Source: DATKRB01 sp963794215
GTDB lineage: Bacteria > Actinomycetota > Acidimicrobiia > Acidimicrobiales > RAAP-2
Reading direction: 5' to 3'
Length of the DNA stretch: 64,000 nt
NCBI GenBank assembly: GCA_963794215.1
Contig: CAWCCQ010000003.1
Coordinates: 503,338-567,337, forward strand
Notes under the pieces: model-generated
What the model was told of the DNA's origin: nothing
The model's input: only the letters and a program-made list of their open reading frames with translations
Database searches by the model: none
Part shown: piece by piece, positions 1 through 8,901 of the stretch
Numbering within the stretch: position 1 is the stretch's first letter
Layout: each line of letters starts with the position of its first letter
Program-made: the position numbers and the translations under genes

Positions 1-2
1 CG

Positions 3-335
3 GCGGTGCCCTACCGGGTGGAGGTGCGTGACGTGACCGAAGGCATCGATGAGCGCTCGCTCGATCGCATCGTGCTGGACCTCCCCGAGCCTTGGCGGGT
101 CCTGGCCCACGCCACAGCTGCCCTACGACCGGGGGGGATTCTCCTTGCCTATCTCCCGACCATCAACCAGACCGCCCAACTACGTGAGGCGCTCGAGAGC
201 GAGCGGTGGGGCCTGGCCGAGTCCGTCGAGATCCTGCGGCGGACCTGGCACGTCGAGGCAAGATCGGTCCGGCCCGACCATCGCATGGTGGCCCACACCG
301 GGTTCCTCACCTCGGTCCGGCGTCTGTCTCCCTGA
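3..335 (+). CDS. trmI: tRNA (adenine-N1)-methyltransferase, C-terminal part (5' end outside window)
   Basis: The reading frame is open from the window edge to the stop at 333-335, so only about the last 110 residues are present. They match the end of the SAM-dependent TrmI family, which makes 1-methyladenosine at position 58 in the T-loop of tRNA. Visible features are 'VLDLPEPW', the post-motif strand 'LRPGGILLAYLPTINQ' of the Rossmann-fold methyltransferase, and the C-terminal 'HTGFLTSVRR', typical of this family. The SAM-binding glycine loop lies upstream and cannot be checked. In mycobacteria trmI also sits just before the proteasome ATPase gene, and this synteny supports the call. Confidence 0.85.
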   Translation, partial: AVPYRVEVRDVTEGIDERSLDRIVLDLPEPWRVLAHATAALRPGGILLAYLPTINQTAQLREALESERWGLAESVEILRRTWHVEARSVRPDHRMVAHTGFLTSVRRLSP

Positions 336-387
336 CCGGTGTCGTGGACGTCAGGGGAAAGGAGCGCCCGTTGTCAGGGGTGGCCGA

Positions 388-624
388 TCAGTCGCGCTCG
401 ATGAAGATGCACTCGCCTGGGCACTCCTCGGAAGCCTCCACCACGGCATCCTCGAGGTCACCGGGCACGAGTGCCATGCCGGCCGATCCTCCGGGCTCGC
501 TGAAGACCGTGTCGCCCTCTTTGACGTAGGCCAGCCCGTCATCGAGCAGGGTGAAGACGGCCGGGGCGATCTCCTCGCAAAGACCGTCACCCGTGCAAAG
601 ATCCTGGTCGATCCAGACCTTCAT
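388..624 (-). CDS. small [3Fe-4S]-type ferredoxin
   Basis: A 78-residue protein transcribed divergently from arc. The start at 624 is an ATG preceded on the minus strand by a good GGGAGAAGGG ribosome site; the much longer open frame upstream is antisense to arc. Cysteines at 10 and 16 ('CTGDGLC') and 68 ('CPGEC', with an extra Cys72) follow the pattern of actinobacterial single-cluster ferredoxins that usually hold a [3Fe-4S] centre and often serve cytochrome P450s. The protein is acidic and cytosolic. No partner oxidase is adjacent, so its redox partner is unknown. KorAB, elsewhere in the window, also uses ferredoxin, but a link is only speculation. Confidence 0.85.
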   Translation of the reverse strand: MKVWIDQDLCTGDGLCEEIAPAVFTLLDDGLAYVKEGDTVFSEPGGSAGMALVPGDLEDAVVEASEECPGECIFIERD

Positions 625-876
625 GCTTCGCCCTTCTCCCGCTACTGGTCGTCCTGGTGCTGCGCCGAACGTCGGATCCCCTCCGCAGCGGGCAGTCGGA
701 CCACTGCGGCACGGGGACCCGGAGTCCAACCTGGCCCGTTGTCCAGCGTAGTACGGACCGTCGCGATGCTCACGCACCGGTCCAGAACCGACTCCCCGCG
801 CCCTCGGAGCGCGAGCAGGTGTCGCACAGGAGGCCACGACGGCCGATAGGGTGAGCACCGGTCGCCCCGTTGGGAG

Positions 877-2649
877 GTGAGTCCGACGCCTGGTCCAGAC
901 GAGCACGAGTTGGGAACCGATGGGAGCGCGCAGCTCGAAGCGTTGCGCAGCCGATTGGTCGACGCCGAAGAGGAGGTGCACGCCCTCCGGCGCCGGTTGC
1001 AGGACAGCCCCGGGCGCGTGATGGCCCTCGAGGAACGTCTTCTCGAGTCCAAGGGTCAGCTCGCCCACGCGGTGTCGCAGAACGAGAAACTGACCTTCAC
1101 CCTTCAGCAGGCCAAAGAGCAGTTGAACGCCCTGCGCGAAGAGGTCGAGAAGCTCACCCAGCCGCCCGCCGCCTACGGCACCTTCCTCGCCCGCAACGAC
1201 GACGACACCGTCGACGTGTTTTCCGGGGGACGCAAGATGCGGGTCTCGCTGCACCCCGACATCGACCCCGAGCGGATGCGCAAAGGTGATGAGGTAGTCC
1301 TCAACGAGTCGCTGAACGTGGTGCTGGTGCGCGAAGGCGAGCTGGCCGGCGAAGTCGTCACGATGAAAGAGATGCTCTCGGACCGCCGGCGGGCACTGGT
1401 CTACGCGCGGGCCGACGAGGAGCGAGTGGCCGAGCTGTCCGAGGAGCTCCTCGGAGTCCACCTGCGGGCTGGTGACGCCGTCCTCATGGACTCGCGCACC
1501 CAACTGCTCATCGAGAAGCTGCCCCGTCCCGAGGTCGAGGAGCTCGTCCTCGAAGAGGTACCCGACATCACGTACGCGGACGTGGGCGGTCTCGATATCC
1601 AGATCGAGGCGATCACCGACGCGGTCGAGCTGCCGTACTTGCACCGCAAGCTCTTCGCCACCTACAAGCTACCGGCGCCCAAGGGAATCCTTCTCTATGG
1701 ACCCCCAGGGTGTGGCAAGACCCTCATCGCCAAGGCCGTGGCCAATTCCCTGGCCAAAAAGGTGGCGGAGGCCACGGGGAACAAGGACATCCGGAGCTAT
1801 TTCCTCAACATCAAAGGTCCCGAGCTCCTCAACAAGTACGTGGGTGAGACCGAGCGCCAGATCCGGCTCGTCTTCCAGCGGGCGCGGGAAAAGGCCGAGG
1901 AGGGCGTGCCGGTCATCGTGTTCTTCGACGAGATGGACTCCTTGTTCCGCACCCGCGGCACGGGGATCAGCTCGGACATGGAGTCGACCATCGTGCCCCA
2001 GCTGCTGGCCGAGATCGACGGGGTCGAAGCCCTGCGCGACGTCATCGTCATCGGTGCCAGCAACCGCGAGGATTTGATCGACCCGGCCATCCTTCGCCCT
2101 GGGCGCCTCGACGTGAAGATCAAGATCGAGCGACCCGATGTCGAGGCGGCGACACAGATCTTCAGCCGCTACCTCACCCCCGACCTCCCCCTCGACCGCC
2201 GCGAGGTGGACCGGCTCGGTGGTGGCGATCCTTCCAAGGCCGCGCGGCTCATGATCGAAGAGACCGTCGCCGAGATGTACCGGGCCGACGACGAGAACCG
2301 GTTCTTGGAGGTCACCTACCAGAACGGCGACAAGGAGATCCTCTTCTACCGCGACTTTGCGTCGGGAGCGATGATCGAGAACATCGTCCGGCGAGCCAAG
2401 AAGCTGGCGATTAAGCGCGAGATCGCCGCCGGTCCTTCAGGCATCCGCGGCGACGACCTGCTCGAGTCGATACGCCAGGAGTACAAGGAGAACGAAGACC
2501 TCCCGAACACCACCAACCCCGACGACTGGGCCCGGATCTCCGGAAAGAAGGGGGAGCGGATCGTCTACGTGCGCACGCTGCTCACCGAGGACCGCGAGGT
2601 GCACGGTGGTCGGTCCATCGAGCGAGTGGGCACCGGGCAGTACCTCTAG
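877..2649 (+). CDS. arc: proteasome-associated AAA ATPase (ARC/Mpa)
   Basis: A 590-residue homologue of mycobacterial Mpa and of ARC. The hexameric ATPase binds pupylated substrates by its N-terminal coiled coil, unfolds them and feeds the 20S core. Residues about 15-75 are predicted coiled coil; an OB-fold region follows; the AAA module has Walker A GPPGCGKT at 275-282 and Walker B VIVFFDE at 346-352. The protein ends in GQYL, the C-terminal motif that docks into the proteasome alpha ring. The GTG at 877 directly abuts GGGAGG, so the true start may be slightly different; I see no better ATG in frame. It is the first gene of the pupylation cluster and is followed by dop after 92 bases. Confidence 0.95.
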   Translation: MSPTPGPDEHELGTDGSAQLEALRSRLVDAEEEVHALRRRLQDSPGRVMALEERLLESKGQLAHAVSQNEKLTFTLQQAKEQLNALREEVEKLTQPPAAYGTFLARNDDDTVDVFSGGRKMRVSLHPDIDPERMRKGDEVVLNESLNVVLVREGELAGEVVTMKEMLSDRRRALVYARADEERVAELSEELLGVHLRAGDAVLMDSRTQLLIEKLPRPEVEELVLEEVPDITYADVGGLDIQIEAITDAVELPYLHRKLFATYKLPAPKGILLYGPPGCGKTLIAKAVANSLAKKVAEATGNKDIRSYFLNIKGPELLNKYVGETERQIRLVFQRAREKAEEGVPVIVFFDEMDSLFRTRGTGISSDMESTIVPQLLAEIDGVEALRDVIVIGASNREDLIDPAILRPGRLDVKIKIERPDVEAATQIFSRYLTPDLPLDRREVDRLGGGDPSKAARLMIEETVAEMYRADDENRFLEVTYQNGDKEILFYRDFASGAMIENIVRRAKKLAIKREIAAGPSGIRGDDLLESIRQEYKENEDLPNTTNPDDWARISGKKGERIVYVRTLLTEDREVHGGRSIERVGTGQYL

Positions 2650-2741
2650 GGTCGGCGTGCCCCATAAGGGAGCAGCGGGCCGGCGGCGGCAATCCTCGCC
2701 CAGCGCCCCGCGCGTCGAGGAGACCAACTAGGGTCGGCTTC

Positions 2742-4233
2742 GTGGCCATTGCCAAGGTCTGCGGAATCGAGACCGAGTACGGCATTCAGACCGGCGGCGG
2801 AGACGGGAACCCGATCACCGCATCGTCGATGTTGGTCAACGCCTACGCCGCCGAGGTGGACCGCCGAACCAGGTGGGACTTCGAGGACGAGACGCCCGGT
2901 AAGGACGCGGTGCGGCTTCGCCCGCGAGGGCGCATTGCCGCCGATGGTCGAGACGCACCTGGCCAACACCGTCCTCACCAACGGTGCCCGGTACTACGTC
3001 GACCACGCGCATCCCGAATACTCGACGCCCGAGTGCACGAACGCGTACGAGGTCCTCCTGCACGACAAGGCCGGCGAAGAAGTGCTCCGGCGCTCGATGC
3101 TCGCCGCGGCAGTCATGTTCCCCGACAATCCGGGTGTCGTCGTCTACAAGAACAACTCCGACGGCAAGGGCAACTCCTACGGGTGCCACGAGAACTACCT
3201 CATGGACCGAGACGTCCCCTTCGCCGCCGTCGTCAACGGCGTCGTACCGCACTTCGTCACCCGCCAGATCTTCGCTGGTGCCGGCAAGGTGGGGGTGGAG
3301 ACACCAGCGCTCGACCCTCGGGTGGTGCCGTTCCAGATCTCTCAGCGCGCGGAGTTCTTCGAGGAGGTCGTGGGCCTCGAGACCACGCTCAAGCGGCCCA
3401 TCGTGAACACCCGCGATGAGCCGCACGCCGACGCGCGGCGGTTCCGCCGCCTCCACGTGATCGTCGGCGATGCCAACCTCTCGGAAATTGCGACCTTCTT
3501 GAAGGTGGGCACCACCGCACTGGTACTGGCCATGTTGGAGGATGGTGCGCTCCCGAGCCGCGAGCTCAACCCCGCTGATCCAGTTCGGGCCATGCATCAC
3601 ACGTCGGTGGACCTCACCTTGGCGCGACCCATCCAGTTGGCCGACGGGTCCACGGCTACCGCGCTCGAGATCCAGTGGGAGCTCTTCGGCGCCGCTCGCC
3701 ACTACGCCAAGGCCCGAGGGCTCGCCGCCATCGGGGACGAGGCCGTCGCCAACCAGGTGCTCGAACGCTGGGAGTCGGTCCTCAGTGCCCTCGAAGCCGA
3801 TCCTGCGACCCTAGCCACACAGCTGGACTGGGTGGCTAAGCGCCAGATCATGGAGGCCTACCGCGAGCGCCACGGCTGCGGCTGGGACGACGGGCGCCTC
3901 GCTGCGCTGGACCTCCAATACCACGATCTGCGTCCGGAGCGGTCGCTCTACGCCCGGCTCGGGATGGAGCGACTGCTCACCGACGAGCAGGTCGGCGAGG
4001 CCGTGACCACGCCGCCCCGCTCGACCCGGGCCTGGTTCCGTGGCAGTTGCCTCGCTCGCTGGCCCAATGCGGTCATCACGGCCAACTGGGACTCGTTGGT
4101 CTTCGATCTCGGTACCGACCCGCTACGAAGGGTCCCTATGATGGACCCACTCAAAGGAACTGCCGAACATACGGCTGAGCTGCTGGAGAGCAGTGCGAGC
4201 CCGGCCGAGCTGCTGGAGCGGTTGAGCTCCTGA
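2742..4233 (+). CDS. dop: Pup deamidase/depupylase Dop, reading frame interrupted by a +1 shift
   Basis: Dop converts the C-terminal Gln of Pup to Glu and removes Pup from substrates; it shares a glutamine-synthetase-like fold with PafA. The GTG start at 2742 opens 'IAKVCGIETEYGIQ', the conserved Dop N-terminus. The frame is right until about 2905 ('WDFEDETPGKDA') and then continues one base out of register from 'GFAREGALPP' to the stop at 4233, including 'NGARYYVDHAHPEYSTPEC' with the catalytic Asp region shared with PafA. The span holds 497 codons plus one extra base; without it the protein would be about 496 residues, normal for Dop. The switch lies within 'gcggtgcgg' near 2907-2915. Since pup encodes a terminal Gln, an intact Dop is needed here, which favours a sequence error. 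Confidence 0.93.
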
Positions 4234-4246
4234 GGGGAACGAGGAC

Positions 4247-4444
4247 ATGCCAGAGCGAGAGTTGAAGCGCAAGGCCGCTCCAGAGCGGACCGAACCGACG
4301 GTGACCGAAGAGGCGCCGCCCACTTCCGAGCGCGGGGAGAAGCTTAAGGCGGAGCTCGATGACCTCCTTGACGAGATCGACGAGGTCCTCGAGGACAACG
4401 CCGAGGAGTTCGTACGCAACTACGTCCAGAAGGGCGGCCAGTAG
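4247..4444 (+). CDS. pup: prokaryotic ubiquitin-like protein Pup
   Basis: A 65-residue acidic, mostly disordered protein that ends in QKGGQ. The terminal Gln must be deamidated by Dop before PafA can ligate Pup to substrate lysines. Residues about 27-55 ('LKAELDDLLDEIDEVL') form the helix that coils with the Mpa/ARC N-terminus, and the first 20 residues are the unstructured thread that starts translocation. The ATG at 4247 follows GAGGGGAACGAGG. It lies 13 bases after dop and 6 bases before prcB, the standard operon order. Confidence 0.97.
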   Translation: MPERELKRKAAPERTEPTVTEEAPPTSERGEKLKAELDDLLDEIDEVLEDNAEEFVRNYVQKGGQ

Positions 4445-4450
4445 TCCACC

Positions 4451-5269
4451 GTGGCGCTCCCTTTGTTTCCTCCCGGGGACGATCCGGGACCTGACTTCGC
4501 CGCGCTGCTACGGCGGTCCGGCGTGCCCGCGGCCCCGACTGCCAGCGACAGCCCCGCCGAGTTCCGCCATGCCACCACGGTGGTCGCCCTCAGGTTCGCC
4601 GAAGGAGTGGTGATGGCCGGGGACCGGCGCGCCACCGAGGGTTACTCCATCGCGCACCGGGCCATGGAGAAGGTCTTTCCCGCCGACCGGTGGTCCGCGG
4701 TGGCCATCGCCGGGGCTGCGGGGCCGGCGGTCGAGATGGTTCGGCTGTTCCAAGTGCAGCTCGAGCACTACGAGAAGGTCGAGGGCATCTCGCTGAGCCT
4801 CGAGGGCAAGGCGAACCAGTTGGCCCAGATGGTGCGACAGCACCTGCCCCTCGCCATGCAGGGCTTGGCGGTGGTGCCCCTCTTCGCCGGGTTCGACCTG
4901 CGCCGGGCAACTGGGCGCATCTTCACCTACGACGTGACGGGCGGCCACTACGAAGAGGCTGAGTTCCAAGCGACGGGCTCGGGAGGACGAGACGCGCGCA
5001 CCACCATCAAGCTCGGCTACCGCGAAGGCCTCGAACGGGCCGACGCGGTGGAGCTCGCCGTCGAGGCGCTCTACGAGGCGGCAGACGAGGACGCCGGCAC
5101 CGGTGGACCCGATCTCGTTCGCGGGATCTACCCCCTGGTGGCCGTGGTGACCGTGGACGGCTACGAACAGCTGCCCGAAGCCGAGGTCGCCGAACGGTTC
5201 AACGCGCTGATCGAGCGCAAACGCAGCGAGCGAGCCGGTGGGGCCAACGGCGGAGGTGAGCCCCGATGA
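4451..5269 (+). CDS. prcB: proteasome beta subunit PrcB
   Basis: The 272-residue precursor of the catalytic subunit of the 20S core particle. Residues 1-41 are a propeptide; autoprocessing before Thr42 in 'HATTVVAL' would free the N-terminal threonine nucleophile. The fold is recognisable through 'GVVMAGDRRATEGYSI' and 'ATGSGGRDARTTIK'. Thr42, Asp and Lys of the usual triad are in conserved blocks. GTG start 6 bases after pup; the 3' end overlaps prcA by the four bases ATGA, so translation of the two subunits is probably coupled. Confidence 0.96.
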   Translation: MALPLFPPGDDPGPDFAALLRRSGVPAAPTASDSPAEFRHATTVVALRFAEGVVMAGDRRATEGYSIAHRAMEKVFPADRWSAVAIAGAAGPAVEMVRLFQVQLEHYEKVEGISLSLEGKANQLAQMVRQHLPLAMQGLAVVPLFAGFDLRRATGRIFTYDVTGGHYEEAEFQATGSGGRDARTTIKLGYREGLERADAVELAVEALYEAADEDAGTGGPDLVRGIYPLVAVVTVDGYEQLPEAEVAERFNALIERKRSERAGGANGGGEPR

Positions 5270-6078
5270 GCATGCCCTTCTACGTCGCCCCCGAGCAGGT
5301 GATGAAGGATCGGGCCGAGTACGCCCAGAAGGGAATCGCCCGGGGCCGCTCCCTGATCGCCAGCGCGTATGCCGGCGGGTTGCTCATCGTGGCCGAAAAC
5401 CCGTCTCGATCCCTGCACAAGATCAGCGAGATCTACGACCGGATCGCGTTTGCGGGAGTGGGCAAGTACAACGAGTACGACCAGCTCCGGGTAGCTGGGG
5501 TGCGCCACGCCGACACCAAGGGCTTCGCCTTCAGCCGCGAGGACGTCGACGCCCGGTCCCTGGCCAACCTCTACGCGCAGTACCTGGGGAACGTCTTCAC
5601 CCACGAGATGAAGCCGCTCGAGGTCGAGATCCTGGTCGCCGAGCTGGGCGCCGACGGTCGACCCGATCAGCTCTACCACATCGCCTACGAGGGCACGATC
5701 ACCGACGAGGAGCACTTCGCCGTGCTCGGTGGTGACGCCGAAACGATCTCAGAGCGATTCTCGTCGAGTTGGCAGGAGGGTTGGGATCTAAGCGAGGCAC
5801 TCCGGGCGACCGTGCAGGCCCTGTCCGGCCCTGACCGCTCGCTCCAAGAGCACGACCTCGAGGTTGCCCTCCTCAGTCCCCGGAACGGGCGTCGATCCTT
5901 CCAGCGGATCAGCGACGACGAGTTGGCGAGGCTCTTGGCGTCCAACGCCTCGGTTTCCCCAAGCCCGCCGACCGGGCACAGCGCCGATGGCACGGGGCGC
6001 GCTGAGGTCGAAGGAACCGAAGCCACAGCGGCCGAGGGCGACGAGGGCACGGCCTCAGCCGAGGGCGACGAGGGCTGA
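5266..6078 (+). CDS. prcA: proteasome alpha subunit PrcA
   Basis: A 270-residue non-catalytic alpha subunit that forms the outer rings and gate of the 20S proteasome. The N-terminal 'MPFYVAPEQVMKDRAEYAQKG' type start and 'GRSLIASAYAGGLLIVAENP' are typical actinobacterial PrcA. The last ~40 residues are acidic with the imperfect repeat AEGDEG, a variable tail that is disordered and of unknown role. It overlaps prcB by 4 bases. About 200 bases without an open frame separate it from pafA; these contain two copies of a ~15-base GC-rich motif (ctgacccgccggac) near 6134-6166 and nothing else that I can name. Confidence 0.96.
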   Translation: MSMPFYVAPEQVMKDRAEYAQKGIARGRSLIASAYAGGLLIVAENPSRSLHKISEIYDRIAFAGVGKYNEYDQLRVAGVRHADTKGFAFSREDVDARSLANLYAQYLGNVFTHEMKPLEVEILVAELGADGRPDQLYHIAYEGTITDEEHFAVLGGDAETISERFSSSWQEGWDLSEALRATVQALSGPDRSLQEHDLEVALLSPRNGRRSFQRISDDELARLLASNASVSPSPPTGHSADGTGRAEVEGTEATAAEGDEGTASAEGDEG

Positions 6079-6280
6079 GCCGACCTGGACAGAGCCGTGG
6101 GGCCGCTAAGCCGCGCCACTGGCCTGCCGGAGACTGACCCGCCGGACCACTGACCCGCCGGACCCCAACCCGCCGAGGCCTGAGCCGCGAGGGCCCTGCG
6201 GTCCGCCGCTGCGGCCTCCCGACCAGGGAAGAGGCAACGGCGACCGGGGGTCGGCCGCAAACAGACCACCTGCCACTACG

Positions 6281-7648
6281 GTGACGAGCGTGGATCGTCG
6301 CATCTTCGGGCTCGAGAACGAGTACGGCGTGACGTTCACCTTGCGCGGCCAGCGCCGACTCAGCCCAGACGAGGTGGCCCGCTACCTCTTCCGGCGGGTG
6401 GTGAGTTGGGGGAGATCCTCGAACGTCTTCCTCGAGAACGGTGCCCGGCTGTACCTCGATGTCGGCAGCCACCCCGAGTACGCCACGCCGGAATGCGACC
6501 GCATCGGCGACCTCGTCACCCACGACAAAGCGGGGGAGTGGATCCTTGCCCAACTGGTCGGCGGCGCCCAGGCCCGACTGCGCGAGGAGGGCATCCGCGG
6601 CGACGTCTACCTGTTCAAGAACAACACCGACTCGGCAGGCAACTCCTACGGCTGCCACGAGAACTACCTCACCGAGCGCAACGACGACTTCAATCGCTAT
6701 ACCGAGGTGCTGATCCCGTTCCTCGTAAGCCGCCAGGTGTTCGCCGGGGCGGGCAAGGTCCTCCAGACGGCCCGGGGCGCGGTCTTCTGCATCAGCCAGC
6801 GAGCCGAGCACATCTGGGAGGGCGTGTCCTCGGCGACGACCCGAAGCCGACCCATCATCAACACCCGCGACGAGCCGCACGCCGACGCCGAGCGCTTCCG
6901 TCGCCTGCACGTCATCGTCGGCGACTCCAACATGAGCGAGTACGCCAACTTCTTGAAGGTCGGCACGACCAGCATCCTGCTCGCCATGCTCGAGGATCAG
7001 GGCACCGTTCTGCGGGACCTGACACTCGAGAACCCCATCCGGGCGATCCGCGAGATCAGTCACGACGTGACCTGTCAGCGACGCGTGCGCCTGGCCAACG
7101 GCCGAGAGATGCGGGCGCTCGACATCCAGAGCGAGTACCTCGAGCGCGCGCTGCGGTTCCGTGAGCGTCACGGGCTCAGCGACGAGGAAGATCGGGCGCT
7201 CGACATGTGGGAGCACTGCCTGAAGGGACTCGAATCCGACCCGCTCTCCTTGTGGCGCGAGTGCGACTGGGTCGCCAAGTACCGGCTCGTCGAGCAGGTG
7301 CGGGAACGTCATGACGTGCCCCTGTCGCACCCCAAGGTGGCGATGGTCGACCTCATGTACCACGACATCGACCGCTCGAGGGGGCTGTTCTACAAGCTCC
7401 AGCAGCGCGACCAGATGGAGCGGGCCTGCACCGACGAGGACATTGCGACGGCCATGACCCAGGCCCCCGAGACGACCCGGGCCCGCTTGCGGGGCGCCTT
7501 CGTACGGCGGGCCAAGGAGCGCCGCCGCGACTTCACCGTGGACTGGGTCCACCTGAAGCTCAACGACCAGGCGCAGCGAACCGTGCTGCTCAAGGACCCC
7601 TTCAAGTCCCACGACGAGCGGGTCGAGCGACTCATCGCCTCGCTCTGA
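6281..7648 (+). CDS. pafA: Pup-protein ligase PafA
   Basis: A 455-residue carboxylate-amine ligase that uses ATP to join the Glu form of Pup to lysines of target proteins. It has the glutamine-synthetase-like fold: 'RRIFGLENEYGVTF' at the N-terminus, 'NGARLYLDVGSHPEYATPEC' with the catalytic Asp, and 'NNTDSAGNSYGCHENYL' for nucleotide and metal binding. The GTG at 6281 and a second GTG at 6290 are both possible starts; the second would give the usual short lead before RRIFG. It is intact and paralogous to the neighbouring dop. Confidence 0.95.
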   Translation: MTSVDRRIFGLENEYGVTFTLRGQRRLSPDEVARYLFRRVVSWGRSSNVFLENGARLYLDVGSHPEYATPECDRIGDLVTHDKAGEWILAQLVGGAQARLREEGIRGDVYLFKNNTDSAGNSYGCHENYLTERNDDFNRYTEVLIPFLVSRQVFAGAGKVLQTARGAVFCISQRAEHIWEGVSSATTRSRPIINTRDEPHADAERFRRLHVIVGDSNMSEYANFLKVGTTSILLAMLEDQGTVLRDLTLENPIRAIREISHDVTCQRRVRLANGREMRALDIQSEYLERALRFRERHGLSDEEDRALDMWEHCLKGLESDPLSLWRECDWVAKYRLVEQVRERHDVPLSHPKVAMVDLMYHDIDRSRGLFYKLQQRDQMERACTDEDIATAMTQAPETTRARLRGAFVRRAKERRRDFTVDWVHLKLNDQAQRTVLLKDPFKSHDERVERLIASL

Positions 7649-7686
7649 CGACGGGGAACTCCCTGGCCCATCGGTAGACTCGGGCG

Positions 7687-8109
7687 GTGCTGTCGCTGAG
7701 CCCGGTCAAGCTCCTGATCGTCGCGGTAGTGGCGATGATCCTGCTCGGGCCCGACAAGCTGCCCCAGGTGGCCCGCCAGTTCGGTACGGGATGGCGCGCG
7801 CTGCGCCAGCTGCAACAGCGCGTGGAGACAGAGCTGCGCGAATCGCTGCCCGACCTGCCGCCGACCAGCGAGATCGCCCGCATGGCCCGGTCGCCCCTCT
7901 CGCTGTTGAACCAGCTCGCCGATCTGCCAGCTCCCGGCTCCGAGCCGGCCGTGCCCGACCCCGGGGCCAGCTCCAACGGCTCGGTCTCCCCAGGGGATCA
8001 AGGGGGTCCAGCTCCCTGGCCGGTCGACCGTGCCGCCGAGCGATCGCTGACCGCGCCTCATGGGGAGCCCGGACGCATCGAAGTCACGGCCGACCCGAGC
8101 ATGAACTGA
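7687..8109 (+). CDS. tatA: twin-arginine translocase TatA/TatB family protein
   Basis: A 140-residue protein with one N-terminal membrane helix ('LLIVAVVAMILLG'), the hinge 'GPDKLPQVARQFG', an amphipathic helix and a long Pro/Ser/Gly-rich cytoplasmic tail. This is the layout of the pore-forming TatA or receptor TatB subunit; with only one copy here I cannot tell which. GTG start. It is followed 42 bases later by tatC, and together they form the membrane export system for folded proteins. The association with pafA and the helicase is the same in mycobacteria. Confidence 0.88.
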   Translation: MLSLSPVKLLIVAVVAMILLGPDKLPQVARQFGTGWRALRQLQQRVETELRESLPDLPPTSEIARMARSPLSLLNQLADLPAPGSEPAVPDPGASSNGSVSPGDQGGPAPWPVDRAAERSLTAPHGEPGRIEVTADPSMN

Positions 8110-8151
8110 CAGCTCGCCGGAGCACTGACCGAAGCGGAACGAGGAACCCGA

Positions 8152-8901
8152 GTGGCTGTCCCCCTGCTGGGTGGCCGAAGAGACCGACCCAAGCCCGACG
8201 CCATGACGCTCGTAGAGCACCTGCGAGAGCTTCGGCGACGATTGGTGATCTGTGTCGTGGCGTTCGTCGTGGCCGCCGGCGTGGCCGTGGCGCTCTACGA
8301 TCCGATCCTGAACTTTCTCTTGCGTCCGTTGTGCACGGTCAATCACGGACGCTGCACGCTGTACGTGACGTCTCCGCTCGACGGCCTCTCCCTTCGGGTC
8401 AAGATCGGCGCCTTCGGAGGGTTGGTCCTGGCGTCGCCAGTGATCCTCTGGGAGGCGTGGCGCTTCGTGACCCCGGGGCTCAAGGCCGCTGAAAAGCGCT
8501 ACGCGGTGCCCTTCGTCGCCGCCGCCGTGGCGCTGTTCGCTGGCGGCGCGGCGGTGGCCTACGTGACGCTGCCGCACGCCTTGGGCTTCTTGAAGGCAGT
8601 CGGCGGCCCCGACCTCCACGCGATCTACGACCCCCTTCCGTACCTCGGGCTCATCTTGGTGTTGATGGTGCTCTTCGGCATCACCTTCGAGTTCCCGGTC
8701 GTGCTCGTATCCCTCGAGCTCGCTGGCGTGGTCACTCCGGCCAAGCTCCTCGCATGGTGGCGATGGGCGGTCATGGGCATCACGGTGGCCGCAGCGGTGT
8801 TCACGCCGACCTCTGACCCGTTCTCGATGCTGGCCCTGGCGGTGCCGCTGGTCGCCTTCTACTTCGTGGCGATCGCGATCGGAAAGCTGCTCAAGCGGTG
8901 A
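8152..8901 (+). CDS. tatC: twin-arginine translocase subunit TatC
   Basis: A 249-residue integral membrane protein with the TatC signature 'MTLVEHLRELRRRL' at residues about 15-28, whose conserved Glu contacts the twin-arginine signal, and six predicted transmembrane helices. GTG start after GAACGAGGAAC. The last four bases overlap the GTG of the helicase gene. It binds signal peptides and recruits TatA for export of folded, often cofactor-bearing, proteins. Confidence 0.95.
   Translation: MAVPLLGGRRDRPKPDAMTLVEHLRELRRRLVICVVAFVVAAGVAVALYDPILNFLLRPLCTVNHGRCTLYVTSPLDGLSLRVKIGAFGGLVLASPVILWEAWRFVTPGLKAAEKRYAVPFVAAAVALFAGGAAVAYVTLPHALGFLKAVGGPDLHAIYDPLPYLGLILVLMVLFGITFEFPVVLVSLELAGVVTPAKLLAWWRWAVMGITVAAAVFTPTSDPFSMLALAVPLVAFYFVAIAIGKLLKR

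Noticed and set aside
388..1644. 418-codon minus-strand open frame opposite arc
   Set aside because: Only its last 78 codons (the ferredoxin, with its own ribosome site) are coding; the rest is antisense to the conserved ATPase and has no family resemblance.
2905..2915. Programmed +1 frameshifting in dop
   Set aside because: No slippery codon, in-frame stop or stimulatory structure is evident, and many other genes on the contig have similar isolated indels.
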